A stretch of DNA of 64,000 nt from Notospermus geniculatus (GCA_002633025.1 NMRB01000376.1:319571-383570), one strand, 5' to 3'. Numbered from the stretch's first letter, positions 45,373 to 56,540 are shown. Translations and numbers: made by a program. Notes: generated by a model not told the origin, from the letters alone.

Positions 45373-46550
45373 TTAGCTCACCTCTGTGAGGTGAGCTTCT
45401 CCCATGGTGTGTCGTCCGGCGTCGTTAACAGGGGTGGCACGTTTCTAAACCGCTTGGGCTACAAACTTGAAATTTGGTGTACAAGTACCATATGGTAAAA
45501 ACTATCTCTGGACCGAAACTTAGCACTGCTGTTTGTACGCTCTGGCCTGTAGGGGGCGCTTTGTGAAAACCTTCTTTTGACCATATCTCCTGAACGCTGC
45601 GAGCAAGAACCACGAAACTTTTATGGTGGGTTCTTCTGATGAGACTACATCACATAAATCCCGGGTTTTTGATTTGACCTACTTTTCAAGGTCACAGAGG
45701 TCAACGTTCAAAATTCACTCTTTGGTGGCACATTTCATGGCTATTTGACATAGAGTGTTGTGATTTGGTGTGAAGATATATCTAGGCACCCTGCACAAAT
45801 GCACCAAATTTCAACCCGATCGGACTTCAAATATGGCCGCCAGGAAGCCATCTTGAAAAATGGACTTTGACCCACATTTTATAAATAGGAGTAGGTAGGA
45901 TGTTTTAACGTTGTCAAAATATGTATCTAGGTACCATATAAATATATGGTAAATTTCAGTGAGATTCAACGTCAAATATGGCCGCCAGGGAGCCATCTTG
46001 AAAAATGGACTTCGGCCAACACCTCATAAATAGGGGTAGCTAGGATGCTTTAACCGTGCCTAAATATGTGTCTTGGTACCGTCTACTTATATGCCAAATT
46101 TCGGTTCGATTGGACTTCAACATGGCTGCCAGGCGGCCATCTTGAAAAATTGACTTTGGCCATATCTCATCGGTAGTAAATGTTACGATGTTTCAATGTT
46201 GTCTAAATATCTATGCAAGTATCCTGTACATTCCTGCTAAAATTTCAGTCCCAGCGAACGTCACGTGTGGCCACCTGGTGGCCATCTTGAAAAATAGAAT
46301 TTTTGACATGAGACTGTGACCTAGACAGGAAAGCAGTTTGTTCACAAATACCACTTGTATTCATTGTATTCAGAAATTGTACTCCTTCTGGGTGCCATCA
46401 CCTGAGTTTATGTCATTGACTGATAATACTGATCAGATCATAAAATACTTCTTGGTGTGTTCAGCTTTATCTTATCTGTACTGATCCTCAACATTGACCA
46501 TGAGAGTCACAGTTTCACACTTAACCATGGAGACTTATCACAGAGGTGAG
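45373..46550. mobile_element. About 1.2-kb dispersed repeat with hairpin head
   Basis: Begins TTTAGCTCACCTCTGTGAGG TGAGCT (hairpin) and ends CACAGAGGTGAGC, complementary to the start. The interior repeats GGCCGCCAGGNAGCCATCTT followed by GAAAAATGG four or five times at about 125-140 bp spacing. A fragment lies in reverse at about 59870-60140. I recognise the general type as a common non-coding repeat in marine invertebrates but not its class. Confidence 0.6.
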
Positions 46551-46634
46551 CACAATGGCCCTGGCCATTTCATTAAAAAAAATTCCTGCACTTTCATATT
46601 CACCTCTTTGCCGGTGTTCTCATTCGGCAATGTC

Positions 46635-46718
46635 TGACGTCATCATTATTGGGAATTCACATCTATACATTCAGAAATTCAGTCACCTGAAGGAGTATAG
46701 CCGAACTGAAGACGCCGG
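46635..46718 (+). promoter_or_regulatory. CRE plus possible non-coding first exon
   Basis: TGACGTCA at 46635-46642 is followed 77 bp later by an excellent donor, GCCGG then GTAAGT at 46719. The stretch could be a transcription start and 5' UTR exon. There is no independent support. Confidence 0.25.
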
Positions 46719-46724
46719 GTAAGT

Positions 46725-47329
46725 TTATTTTCCTTAATAAACACCCAATTTGACGGAGTGATTACCAGTTTTGACAGTATATTGCACGCTCTACCACAAC
46801 TCTGTTATGTCTGAGAATAAGTAATCAGGCGGAAGTCTCGTCACTGGCATTTTGACTCAGGTGATGATGTCACGGACCAATGGTTTATCGTATCGTGAGA
46901 ATGAAGAAGGGCCAATTGGTGTACCATAAACTGATAGACAGACTTCAGTTGTAATCTGGTAATCTCGACAACCACTGTACCTGTGCTCATCAAACTCCAG
47001 CCAAATGTCGACGAAGTATCCACAAATATCCACCTAACCATATGAACTAAAATTAATGCCTGCAAAGGTGATTTTCACGTGGCAATTTTTCATTGACCTC
47101 AGCAAACTATTTATAGATTGTGAGGGGATTCCCCGCTGTAGTTACACCAATTCCAGTACTACCGTGAATATTGCCGAAGACACGTCCGGCGAAAGTGCGA
47201 CGCCTCCAGTCATCGGCACATTCCAAAAGATGAGTTGCAGAAATAGAATTACATGTAGGTCAAACAAGAAAATGGCAGTGATGATTTTATTGGCCCCTAC
47301 CGTGGAATAATTCATGTGAAAAGGTCTTC
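46725..47329. other. Intergenic, nothing recognised
   Basis: Open frame 47056-47310 (84 codons) is not recognisable. Confidence 0.3.
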
Positions 47330-47815
47330 TCGATTCACCAAGAATCTCAACATGATATAAAACCCCTTCCCACCAAACCCCAAGGGGCCTACTAATCGGT
47401 TCATCAAGGAATGTAGGCCTATCATGTGGTATTAACCCCTTCCCACCCAGTGGTGGTCTAATAAAATATCTGACAGATATCTCGATTCACCAAGGATGGT
47501 AGGCTCATCATGCGATATTAACCCCTTTCCACCCAAGGGGTCTAATACGAACGATTGCTTCATTCTGTATTAACCCCTTCCCAACCAAGCGTGGTCTAAT
47601 AAAGTATCTGACATATATATCTCGATTCAACAAGGATGGTAGGCCTATCATGTGACATTATTAACCCCCACCCAAGGGGTCTAATACCAATGATTTTATC
47701 ATGCTAGTATATTAACCCCTTCCGAACCAAGTGTGGTCTTATCTGACATATATCTCGATTCGCCAGGACTGTAGACCTATCATGTATAATAACCCCTTCC
47801 CACTCTACTATTCAC
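47330..47815. repeat. TTAACCCCTTCCCACC tandem repeat
   Basis: Five or six units of roughly 70-120 bp with TTAACCCCTTCCCACCCAAG, GGGGTCTAATA, ATATCTCGATTCACCAAGGA and GGTAGGCCTATCATG. Copies are degenerate with internal indels. A (CTG)5 tract lies at about 47862. Confidence 0.8.
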
Positions 47816-47930
47816 TCGGCCATTTCAGGTCGATCTGGTTGCCTAGGCACCCTAGATTGCTGCTGCTGCTGCTGTTGCTAAAGAGGTGCAAGGTGTCTTG
47901 AAATTTATGAACTCACTCTCAACCGACACA

Positions 47931-48003
47931 TAGGCCGTTTGACGACAAGTCAAAAATCGATCGGATCGCATGTGGATTTTTTCCTGTCGTCTAAACGCCC
48001 CTA
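47931..48003. mobile_element. 73-bp TA-flanked MITE
   Basis: GGCCGTTTGACGACA and TGTCGTCTAAACGCCCC ends between TA dinucleotides; GATCGGATC in the loop. Confidence 0.7.
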
Positions 48004-48340
48004 ATGTCTAACTCTTCGTGAATGTGAACGATGATTGCGTCACATTCTACATGCTGATCGTCAGTCCTGTTACGTATTTCAATTCTGGCCAATCCCTCCA
48101 GCGCTGGAATGACCAATGCGGCAAACCGCCTGGTATTCCGATTCATGGGGAGCCCATTGTCTCGCCAATGCATTCTCCCATTGCAGGGGTTTTCACGCCC
48201 CTCTTTATACATGTACGCTCGCACACATTTGCGTGCAGGTGTATGAACAGGAGTGAGACCAAAAGCCCTGCGGTGGGAGAATGTTCCAGTGAGCTGGCAC
48301 GGGGTTCACAATCATGACGCCACGGACTTGAAGAACCATC

Positions 48341-48410
48341 ATGGCGGCCACGTTTGATGAAGTGTTGTTTTCTTTGCTCCGAAATTTCTTGAAAATATGT
48401 CATCTTCGAG
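48341..48410 (+). CDS. Candidate first coding exon (MAATFDEVLFS...)
   Basis: ATCATGGCGGCCACG gives a good translation start; the frame reads MAATFDEVLFSLLRNF and on through KICHLR, ending at GAG with donor GTAAGAAA at 48411 (phase 1). The peptide is amphipathic, not a signal peptide. Later exons would have to lie beyond the 321-base gap or in the cassette array. I do not recognise the protein. Confidence 0.4.
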
Positions 48411-48549
48411 GTAAGAAACAAGTTAGACATAGGAACTTTAGATCCATAATCATTCCTGCTACACACTGAGAGACGTAGACGGGGGTACGTCTTGTATTTG
48501 GTACTTTTTGGAGCAAATCTTTGGGTTTCCTCTCATGAAGGTGTCGGGA

Positions 48550-48833
48550 AGCATAACCAGTCTACACCATCACGGTAATGCGTGACTGTACATTCGCCTG
48601 TACAAAATGTAGGGCCCAATTTTCAAAAACTTTTAACTTCTTTAAAAAACTTTTAATTGAAAAAAATCGGCCATATTCATGTTGAACACACATAACTCGA
48701 TATATTAAGGAAGAATTTTATTTTTTTTTTCAATGCTGAATTTGTACACAATTCTGTGTGTAAAAATTTGGTTTCCACAGAAGGTTTTCACGCTGTAGCG
48801 TGATTTCACGGCCTAGCGTGATGGTGTAGACTG
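48550..48833. repeat. Inverted repeat abutting the gap
   Basis: CCAGTCTACACCATCACG at about 48558 is complementary to CGTGATGGTGTAGACTG at 48817-48833, which directly precedes the gap. Probably a MITE whose outer end is at or in the gap. Confidence 0.6.
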
Positions 48834-49154
48834 NNNNNNNNNNNNNNNNNNNNNNNNNNNNNNNNNNNNNNNNNNNNNNNNNNNNNNNNNNNNNNNNNNN
48901 NNNNNNNNNNNNNNNNNNNNNNNNNNNNNNNNNNNNNNNNNNNNNNNNNNNNNNNNNNNNNNNNNNNNNNNNNNNNNNNNNNNNNNNNNNNNNNNNNNNN
49001 NNNNNNNNNNNNNNNNNNNNNNNNNNNNNNNNNNNNNNNNNNNNNNNNNNNNNNNNNNNNNNNNNNNNNNNNNNNNNNNNNNNNNNNNNNNNNNNNNNNN
49101 NNNNNNNNNNNNNNNNNNNNNNNNNNNNNNNNNNNNNNNNNNNNNNNNNNNNNN
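48834..49154. other. Assembly gap (321 N)
   Basis: Continuous N run. Confidence 0.98.
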
Positions 49155-49614
49155 AGAACAAGGCACAGGTCTTGAATTCCTCTACAAATGAGCTCTCAAA
49201 AAACAGAAAATTCACAAACGTGATCGAGTTTGTATGAATATATCGTGGATTGGTAGTTATTCAGCTAGGATATTGTATCATTCGTTTTCTACTCCGAGGA
49301 TTCTTACATGGTGAAATATGTACTTAACTTTTTCTGACGACAATAGCTTCCTCACAAATGATTATTTGGCGAATAGAAGGATAGGAAGTCGTGCACTGAT
49401 ATTTTGTCTAAAGCATGCGGCCATCAAATAAAGTTTCTCATTTCTGATATTTCTAATATCGGAGAGCTTAGATATACAAAAGAAAGCTATACAAATTTCC
49501 TTTGTGTACAAAGTCTGCCATTTGAAATGCAAATGAGCAAGCAATGATGCAACGTTCTTATTGCCTCGTAACGAAGTTAACACCTAAGGAAACACGTAAG
49601 ACATATTACTTCAT
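49155..49614. other. Nothing recognised between gap and cassette array
   Basis: AT-rich, no supported feature. Confidence 0.35.
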
Positions 49615-50749
49615 AGTCAAGAACCTAAAGAGGTTATGAAACCATTTCGATGGAAGGACTCAAAAGCCTGAAACAGCTGTGAGTTGCTACCTGTGTGTAT
49701 GTATGCTGTCCTTGTTTGCACAGAAGACAAAATCTTCACAGAGTCATTCCATCTGAAGCCCTTTCTTTCAGATCATGGTTGAGGTTCTCTCTGCGACTGA
49801 ATGCCCTCCAATGTTGGTGACACTGTCAGATGTTGCTGTCAAACTGATGGTAAGTAGCTGCCAATGTATCCAGGGTCTGTTTGCACAGATGACCCAAAAC
49901 ACTACATTCACTGCGAATTCATTTCATCTGTTTCCTTTCAGCATAAAGTTGGCTTCAACTGCGATTGAATGACGTCCATTTGCAAGTGAATCTGTTTGAA
50001 GGTGTTGTCTGCACTGCATGCCATGTTCCCAACATCTGACCGGATGGTAGGTAGTTGACTGTGTATATGCTGGTCCCGTTAACCCCCACCCTCAAAGACG
50101 CTCATTCCGTCTGATATTCCGTCTTTCAGAATGTGGTTGAGGTTCTTCCTGCAACTGAATGACGTCTATTTGAAACTGTCCTGAGGTGCTGTCTGCCCTG
50201 TCGCCAACTTCTGACCAGAATATGACTGATGGTAAGTGAATGCAGGAGGCCTAATTTCATCAGACAACCCAAAGAATTCATGCAAAGTCATTTCTCACCT
50301 CCTTTCTTTCCTTTCAGAATATGCATCCGTTCTCTATGCAACTATATGCCATTCGTTTGACTGTGACAGTCTCCGAAGGTGCTGTCTGGCACACATCGCC
50401 AACTTCCGACCAGAATCCAACTGATGGTAAGTGCCTTTGCTGGCCTTGTTTCTACAGACGAACCGGAAAACCTCGTACACGGTCATTCTCACTGTTTTTG
50501 TTCTTTCAGAACTTGGTTTCGGTTCACTCAGTGAGACAGAGTGACACTGCTCTCAGACTCTATGTGTCTTGTGTAGGACTGTAAAAAAACTTCCAACTGC
50601 TGTACAATATGTCATTTTGCTTTCCAGCTTCCCCAGAAGAGGGCTACGATCGCCCCTTGCTGTTGTCGAGTTGCGGATGTCTGATACGCCCCCTCCCCAC
50701 GACGTCTCGCATTTTCTGGAGATGGGGCCTGAGTCAATGAGACTGCCGT

Positions 50750-51640
50750 TTGGTGGCGCTCGATCGCGACGTGCCAACTGCCGCGAGATGACACGAGATC
50801 CTACAATACTACGAGATCACGGCCGCCGTTATGGTGGCATGCTTCCAATCATGCAGTCAAGGATACTTCATGTGGATTCTTACGAGAGGCGACGAAAATC
50901 CAAGGATTTCTTGACGTAGGCTACATGTACATGTACACGCTCAGTGTGAAGAACGGCGCCTTGTAAATGTACCTTGTTTCTTTGTAAGGGCAATTCAAAT
51001 AAAACGAAAAATCAAATACATTTCAAAATGGATATCGTGTCGGGCATTCTGTTGACGAAGGATTTCTCAATTAACGGATACAAATTCATTCAAATAAAGG
51101 ATAATGTTCATGTAAGTAGCGTTTATTTTTATGGGTATGGATGTTATTTTTGTGAGTCTTCTGGTCCGGTTTTGTGTAGACCTACTCCCTACGTAGTTGT
51201 GAGCTGCGCCCCTTTGGTTTACCCGCTCTCCACGACTGCTCCACTTCGTAAAATTCGTTGCTCAACAGATGGCGCTGAGAGAATCGACCAATGAGAGCGC
51301 CGAGCAACCAGTAACCAAGCTCGCCTGATACATTTTTCTCCATTGGCTGAGCGAGTCATGTGATCTAGTAGCCATGGTAGCACAAGAACATCCGTTACGA
51401 ACGGGCCAAAGTGTTCTGAAAGGAGCGTGCTGATTGGCTCTAAAACTCGCGCCAGGCGCCATCTGTTGACCAAATGCGGCTCTACGAAGTGAAGCAGTTG
51501 AGGATTGCGGGGAGTTCGTGCCTGCCGGTTGGCGGCGCTCGATCGCGACGTGCGAGATGACACGAGATCCGAAGTCCAACGAGATCTCGGCAGCGGCCAT
51601 GATGATGGCAGCCATGATGATTGCCTATAATCATGCAGGT
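50750..51640. repeat. Duplicated GGCGCTCGATCGCGACGTG segment
   Basis: About 50745-50860 and 51525-51640 share GGCGCTCGATCGCGACGTG, GAGATGACACGAGATCC and a following CATGATGATGGCA/ATCATGCAG stretch. A weaker third copy starts near 51720 (GAGATCTCACGAGACC). On the minus strand the repeats read as partly open frames with no domain. Confidence 0.7.
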
Positions 51641-52319
51641 TCTTGAGAAAACTGAATGTTCCACTGGTTTTTACCATCTTTGGCCTGTGTGCATTCACTT
51701 TCCGATTTTCTTTGCTTTCGGAAACATCCGCGAGATCTCACGAGACCTTGTCGGCCATGATGGATTGCCTCTACCAGACACAGGCTTTTGTCATGTTTGT
51801 TGTGACTCGAGTCGGCTGAGCCAGAATTCCATGTTTTGTTTTCTTTTGTTTTTGTTTTTCTTTGGGATCATCCCCAGTTGAATCAATTTGTAAATATTTA
51901 CATCCGTGGTTTCATGGAAACTGAAACGCTCTTTTATGCACGACAGGTTTAAGAAAATGGTCATGCAGCTTATCATGTTAGTTATAGTATAACGACGATG
52001 TTTGACTTTGATTACCTGGTTTCACGGGTCACGTATTTTGTTGTTGATATTTTTGTTTATTTTTTTTTCATTTTTCAATTTTTTTACTGAATGCATTTAA
52101 TGTGATGTTTGTTTTTTCATTTTGGTTTATTTATTCGTTAATTTTTTTTCCATTTCTTCTTACATTTTTTTACTGAATACATTTAATCTGATATTTGTTT
52201 TTGCATTGCAGATGGTGTCCTGACTTTGAAGACCTTCGATGTGAATTGCCTCAGTCCGGGATGGAGACTCGTCGTACCTGCTGTAATTCGTACTACTCGT
52301 TGGGCGTCTCCTGTACTCC

Positions 52320-52620
52320 TAATCGTTAGTCGGAACGTTTCTCCACGTGATCGGCTCGGCTGTTCGTCTCCTGTACTCGTCTACACTCGTCAGTCGGAAC
52401 GTTTCTCCACATGAACGGCGCTGCTGCTCATCTCCTGTACTCGTACACGTCAGTCGGAACGATTCTCACAACGTGAACTACTGCTATCTCGTACTCGTTT
52501 AGTCGGAACGTTTCCTCCACGTGATCGGTGCTGCTGTTCGTTCATTCGCTCGTACTCGTCAGTCGGAACGTTTCTCCAAGTGATCGGTGCCGCTGTTCGT
52601 CCTCTCTACTCGTGCTCTAC
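52320..52620. repeat. CAGTCGGAACGTTTCTCCA tandem repeat
   Basis: Five units of about 60-70 bp, each with GTCGGAACGTTTCTCCACGT, GATCGGTGCTGCTGTTCG and CTCGTACTCGTC. It lies within the proposed terminal exon (52212-52735). Confidence 0.85.
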
Positions 52621-52735
52621 AATCGGGACCTCGTCGATAGTGACTCTGATTCGAACTCGTAACATCAAGTCTGGACACCCACGGTGTATGTGAAGAGTCT
52701 GTTGATGTTAATAAACGCAAAGATAAGTACTCAAA

Positions 52736-53194
52736 TTCTATTGTTTTCTAATTACCGATCGAAAATGGCCGAATACTGCTGGAAGATACTAGCTGTGTTA
52801 GACCTTTGGCTACCCTAACCATAGGCCCACTCCCCATGCATTGTTTCTGAAGGACTACGTAGTGATCGGGGATTCATCTGTGTGTGTTGTCATTTCGTGT
52901 GGATAAGAAATACTAGTAGGGTAATTGCTTGTATGGACTTATAAGTAGGCCTAAATAACGTGTTTTTTCTTTAAGTTATCCATTGTACTTCCCCAAACAA
53001 GATCCATTGTATAGAAACCTTATCTATGTATTACGTTCTTTTCTGATGGTTTTAATAAATCCTGATCAAAGTATATAAACGTCTCCTTGTGTCGTCCCGA
53101 ATGTTGCAATGACGCAGTCTCTGGACACCCTAGTTTAGAGGCTAGAAGCATTATTCTGGCCTCTACAGGGTGTCCCAGGTATGGACTGCGTCAG
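52736..53194. other. Intergenic, nothing recognised
   Basis: About 53115-53175 has a short inverted pair (GGACACCCTAGTTTAGAGGC / GCCTCTACAGGGTGTCC). No gene. Confidence 0.4.
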
Positions 53195-53430
53195 GCCCCC
53201 TAGCGGTCGAATGTGGCACTACGATCGACCCATCCAGGGGTGAAAAATGAATGGCGAACAGCGCCCCTAGCGGCAGGATATGGAACTTCCATATCCGGCC
53301 GCTAGGGGCGCTGTTCGCCATTCATTTTTCACCCCTGGATGGTCCCACGAACAGCGCTCCTAGCGGCAGGATATGAAACTACGAACCTGAACAGCGCCCC
53401 TAGCGGGCGAGCATGGAACTAAAATCGGGC
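53195..53430. repeat. GCGCCCCTAGCGG cassette repeats
   Basis: GAACAGCGCCCCTAGCGGC, then GGATATG and GAACT, occurs at about 53256, 53350 and 53388, with a relative at 53205 (GCCCCCTAGCGGTCG). One copy lies within the palindrome. Confidence 0.85.
53230..53342. other. Perfect 113-bp palindrome
   Basis: Arms of 45 bp (53230-53274, 53298-53342) are exact reverse complements; the next 10 bp pair with one mismatch, leaving a 3-base centre (ACT). Outer ends CCATCCAGGGGTGAAAAATG and complement. Confidence 0.95.
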
Positions 53431-53500
53431 TGGGAGCCCTCCAGGGGACCATCCGGCACCTTGATGCAAAAAATGCGAAAAAAGTGGAAAAAGACTGTTC

Positions 53501-53580
53501 ACCGTGGGATTCGAACCTATGAACCTCCAGCCCTCTTGCTTGGTGGCCCAGCTCCCTATCCACTGAGCCACCGAGGGCTT
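53501..53580 (-). repeat. tRNA-derived SINE head
   Basis: On the minus strand GGTGGCTCAGTGGATAGGGA contains an A box and GGTTCGAATCCCACGGTGA a B box, 55 bp apart, as in tRNA-derived SINEs. The body would extend toward lower coordinates, into the region of the 53.2-kb palindrome. Confidence 0.6.
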
Positions 53581-54140
53581 CACACTGGTATAGGTATCGA
53601 TGTTCCTCTTATAGTCGCCCAGGTATATTTTTTACCAAAAAATGCCTTAAAGTTTTCAAAGCCCAAGGTATGGCCAGCCAAGGGGTTGACTCGGGACTTC
53701 TGATCGGATGATCTCGCTTCCAAAAATTTTTAATTTGCCTGAACCCTCACACCCACAAACACCGGCGACTCACCCGTCGTTCAGTCTAACTGACTTCGGA
53801 AATTTATTCCTTTCGTTCGAAGTTCAGTCGGCTTTCTGTCGGACCATCTTGTTGACGATGGTTCACCTCTGATATTCGCATCCAATCTGCATGTTTCAAT
53901 GGCGCGCATCCAATCGGATGGCGCCATTTGCAGATTGTAATCTCGGCAAAGATGTTCTTTCTCCATCCTGCTCGATGTCATGGTGAGAGAGCTCACCATG
54001 ACCTTGGAGTAATTATACTACAAGTATAATTTCTCCACGACATAACAAACGATTAGAGAAAGACGTGAGTTATTTGTTTAAAAATGACCACACTCTTTAT
54101 TACATTTTCAAAATTAACTTGAACATATACATATGAAAAT
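53581..54140. other. Intergenic, nothing recognised
   Basis: GGCGCCATTTGCAGATTG and CAATCTGCATG words near 53885-53940 form a weak inverted pair. No gene. Confidence 0.35.
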
Positions 54141-54495
54141 GTACGGTGGCTGCGAAAGGGCATAATATTTTTTTTCGTTTTCCCTACTTTATACAAGACT
54201 TTATTTTTTTCTGTCTCCCAATTTTTTTTCTGAAGCAAATTGATATTTGTTTTCATTTTTTTCTCTCGAAATTTTACTTCTGTTTTCCCGACTTTTTACT
54301 TCCGTTTATCCGACTGTTTCTTCCGGTTTCTCGACATTCAGGCGAATTATATAGCAGTGAGATTAGGAATGTCGGGAACACGAATAAAACGTCGGAATTC
54401 GGAGAAATTATACCGACAGAATAATTCCTTTAAGGGCGGAAAAACGAAAAGAAACCAAATATTGTATCAGTGTCCTTTCGCAACTACCGTGTACA
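54141..54495. mobile_element. 355-bp MITE with GGTGGCTGCGAAAGG ends
   Basis: TGTACGGTGGCTGCGAAAGG at the left is complementary, with a few differences, to CCTTTCGCAACTACCGTGTA CA at the right. AT-rich interior contains TTCTTCCGG and GACTTTTTACTTC repeats. Confidence 0.65.
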
Positions 54496-54577
54496 GTCCA
54501 CAACTGACATACATACATGTACAACGCAGCTGTAACAGCTGTGGAATGTTTTGGCATAGACCCCTAGATAGTCTGTA

Positions 54578-54725
54578 TAAAGGCGGTGACAGACTGGCGC
54601 GTAAGCAACGCGTCGGGAAGCGTTTAACCAATCAGGGAGGCGGTACCGAAACATCTACCGAAGAATCTGATTGGCGGAACGCCTGCGCTACGCGTCGCGT
54701 ACGCGCCAGTCTGTCACCGCCTTTA
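54578..54725. mobile_element. TA-flanked MITE, family B copy 2
   Basis: AAGGCGGTGACAGACTGGCG ends between TA dinucleotides; the interior is inverted relative to 11901-12055. Confidence 0.88.
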
Positions 54726-54887
54726 GGCTCTGAATTGAATCAAAATAGCACAAAACAATATTATAATCACCTCCAAAGGAGATAAGGGAAAAAGAAGAGG
54801 TAAATCGTCAATCGAGGCCGGTGTTTGCCTGACGGGAACAAAATTATCGATGACGAGATTTTAGATTAAATCTTCAAAATCTCACTA

Positions 54888-55011
54888 ATTGGGTCATATG
54901 AATAAAGACTAGCAAATGCTTTTACTTGAATTTTGCAATACAAATGCACTAGGCAATGCTGTACAAATTTGAAGTAAAAGCATTTGCTAGTCTTTATTCA
55001 TATGACCCAAT
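54888..55011. mobile_element. 124-bp hairpin element
   Basis: ATTGGGTCATATGAATAAAG with ACTAGCAAATGCTTTTACTT pairs perfectly with the right arm (about 40 bp each, then AAATT). The loop is about 30-40 bp. Flanks do not show a clear duplication. Confidence 0.85.
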
Positions 55012-55290
55012 ATCGTCGTTTTTCATAAAAGAATGCTTGCTGTCCAAAGATTATGTATTTATCTCTTCATAATGCTTAAAGAATCTAGCCACTCTTGGTC
55101 TAAAATGATGTTTTAAAGCAAATTTCGTGAACAAGTTTCAATAACATTTTGTATGTCGTACTTTTTGTTATTTCGTTTCACGTCATCTCACTCACGGTGG
55201 CAGCCGGCCAAGTGAAATGATTGACAGTTATTTTTATCGTACATGTAGTAAGTGGTCAAAAACACGCTTATCATTAAAAGTTTTGCAATA

Positions 55291-55505
55291 AGGGAGTAAG
55301 AAATAGAAGCGAAAAATAAGTGGAAAATTTTGGCATTTTACGAGTCGAGAATTTTTAAATTTCTCAAATCGGGATAATTTTTTTCCCCATCCCTTTCATC
55401 AGTTGAGAAATTAGACGCGCTGTGACACCATTACTAACCCTTCATCGGGTAGGGTACCATACTTCAACTCATTCTTTTATGTGTAGCAACTTTTTCCATG
55501 CCTAT
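55291..55505. repeat. Truncated fold-back joined to dispersed repeat
   Basis: 55291-55394 resembles the left half of the fold-back at 23312-23571. From 55395 the sequence switches to the repeat seen at 18203-18318 (GCGCTGTGACACCATTACTA). Confidence 0.65.
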
Positions 55506-56219
55506 CGGCGGTTAAGTTTAAGGGGAAGCTGCTGTGTACATTTTCATATTGCTTAGATCCAGGCCACTCTGAGAAAAGCAGACAAGACACCTCTAGTTGA
55601 CTGTTTTTATGGTCCAATGTGATCACTTTGCTTTATCATGTTTATAGAAACAGAAAATGAGCAAAGTCCCAAGAATTACTGCTTAATTACTTTACGTAAT
55701 CAAAGAAATTTACCAAACATGAAAAGCAGGTACAATTTTCTCAGAGAAGAAGCATGTAAATGACACATTCAGGGAGTGGCAGCAATGTCATAAAACCCAT
55801 AGAACCTGAGGTGGCAAGGGTATCTTGACCAGCACTTCGGATACACCATACATGCTCAGGACATTAAAGTCGTTCCAGGAAGCAAAATCCAAAAGTGTCA
55901 TGGCCGCTCGGAAAATCTGGCAGCATTCATGGAATTCACTTGTGGAGTACTCTGTATCTGTTGAACACATTGCTATCAAAAGGGGTGGACTGGGTAGAAA
56001 AAACCACGAACCTTATGATCAGCATGTTGTTTGATCTTCAAAATGTAAAGTGTTCTAAGATGCATCTCATTCAATTCCTTTTCGACTGATAGATCCCGCA
56101 GGTGCCTCCTACAGGAGGCGGGCAACATGCTCTGCCTCCCACTAGCGGTGGGCAATATGCAACGCCTCCCCCTGGAGGCGGGCACTACATTGTATGCTAC
56201 CCCTCTTAAGGCGGGCATA
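55506..56219. other. Intergenic; short GGAGGCGGGCA repeats
   Basis: Around 56098-56215 are four copies of GGCGGGCA(A/T) with CCTCC shoulders. No gene. Confidence 0.4.
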
Positions 56220-56540
56220 TAACTTGAAAATCAGAGAGGGAGGGAGGTGGGATTTTCCCTTTCTCTACCCTCTAATAAACAAATATACATTATTTATGAG
56301 CACAAGAAATGCCAAAAATTCGACCTCGGTGGAGCAACAATTGACTCTTCATTCTGACCAAATTTTGTGCAGGTCAAAAGTGAGGAAGTATTTTTTCTGC
56401 AGTTCGTCTGAGGCACTGGACATTGTCATGGGGCTATACCATCAAACTTATCCGTGAGTCCGCCCTAAACCCGATAGGCGTGAGAAGTGTTTGGAGCCAA
56501 CGTCTCGACTTTTTTAAATTACTACCACGCCATATCCATA

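Larger units (their letters stand above)
49615..52735 (+). ncRNA. Putative spliced non-coding gene with tandem exon cassettes
   Basis: Exon-like units repeat about every 170-192 bp: 49615-49677, 49772-49849, 49942-50046, 50130-50230, 50318-50426 and from 50510. Each begins after a pyrimidine tract ending TTTCAG (the first after CATAG) and the internal ones end (G)ATG followed by GTAAGT or GTAGGT; introns are 83-95 bp. Bodies share GGTTGAGGTTCT, CTGAATGACGTC, GGTGCTGTCTG and TTCYGACCAGAAT. Introns share ACAGAYGA-like and GTCATTYCA words. Later exons may start at 50628 (after TTTCCAG) and 52212 (after GCATTGCAG), with AATAAA at 52710-52715. The 49772 unit is fully open (26 codons) but 49942 and 50130 have stops in all frames, so a long protein is unlikely. 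No snoRNA C/D boxes were evident in the introns. The first exon is unknown. Confidence 0.4.

Noticed and set aside
48730-49215. 161-codon minus-strand frame
   Set aside because: Mostly N; the open frame is an artefact of the gap.
49850-50509. Box C/D snoRNAs in the short cassette introns
   Set aside because: I looked for RTGATGA and CTGA pairs; matches are partial and not at consistent positions.
53501-53580. Functional tRNA gene, minus strand
   Set aside because: A and B boxes are present, but the outer bases do not form a clear acceptor stem; SINE head is more likely.
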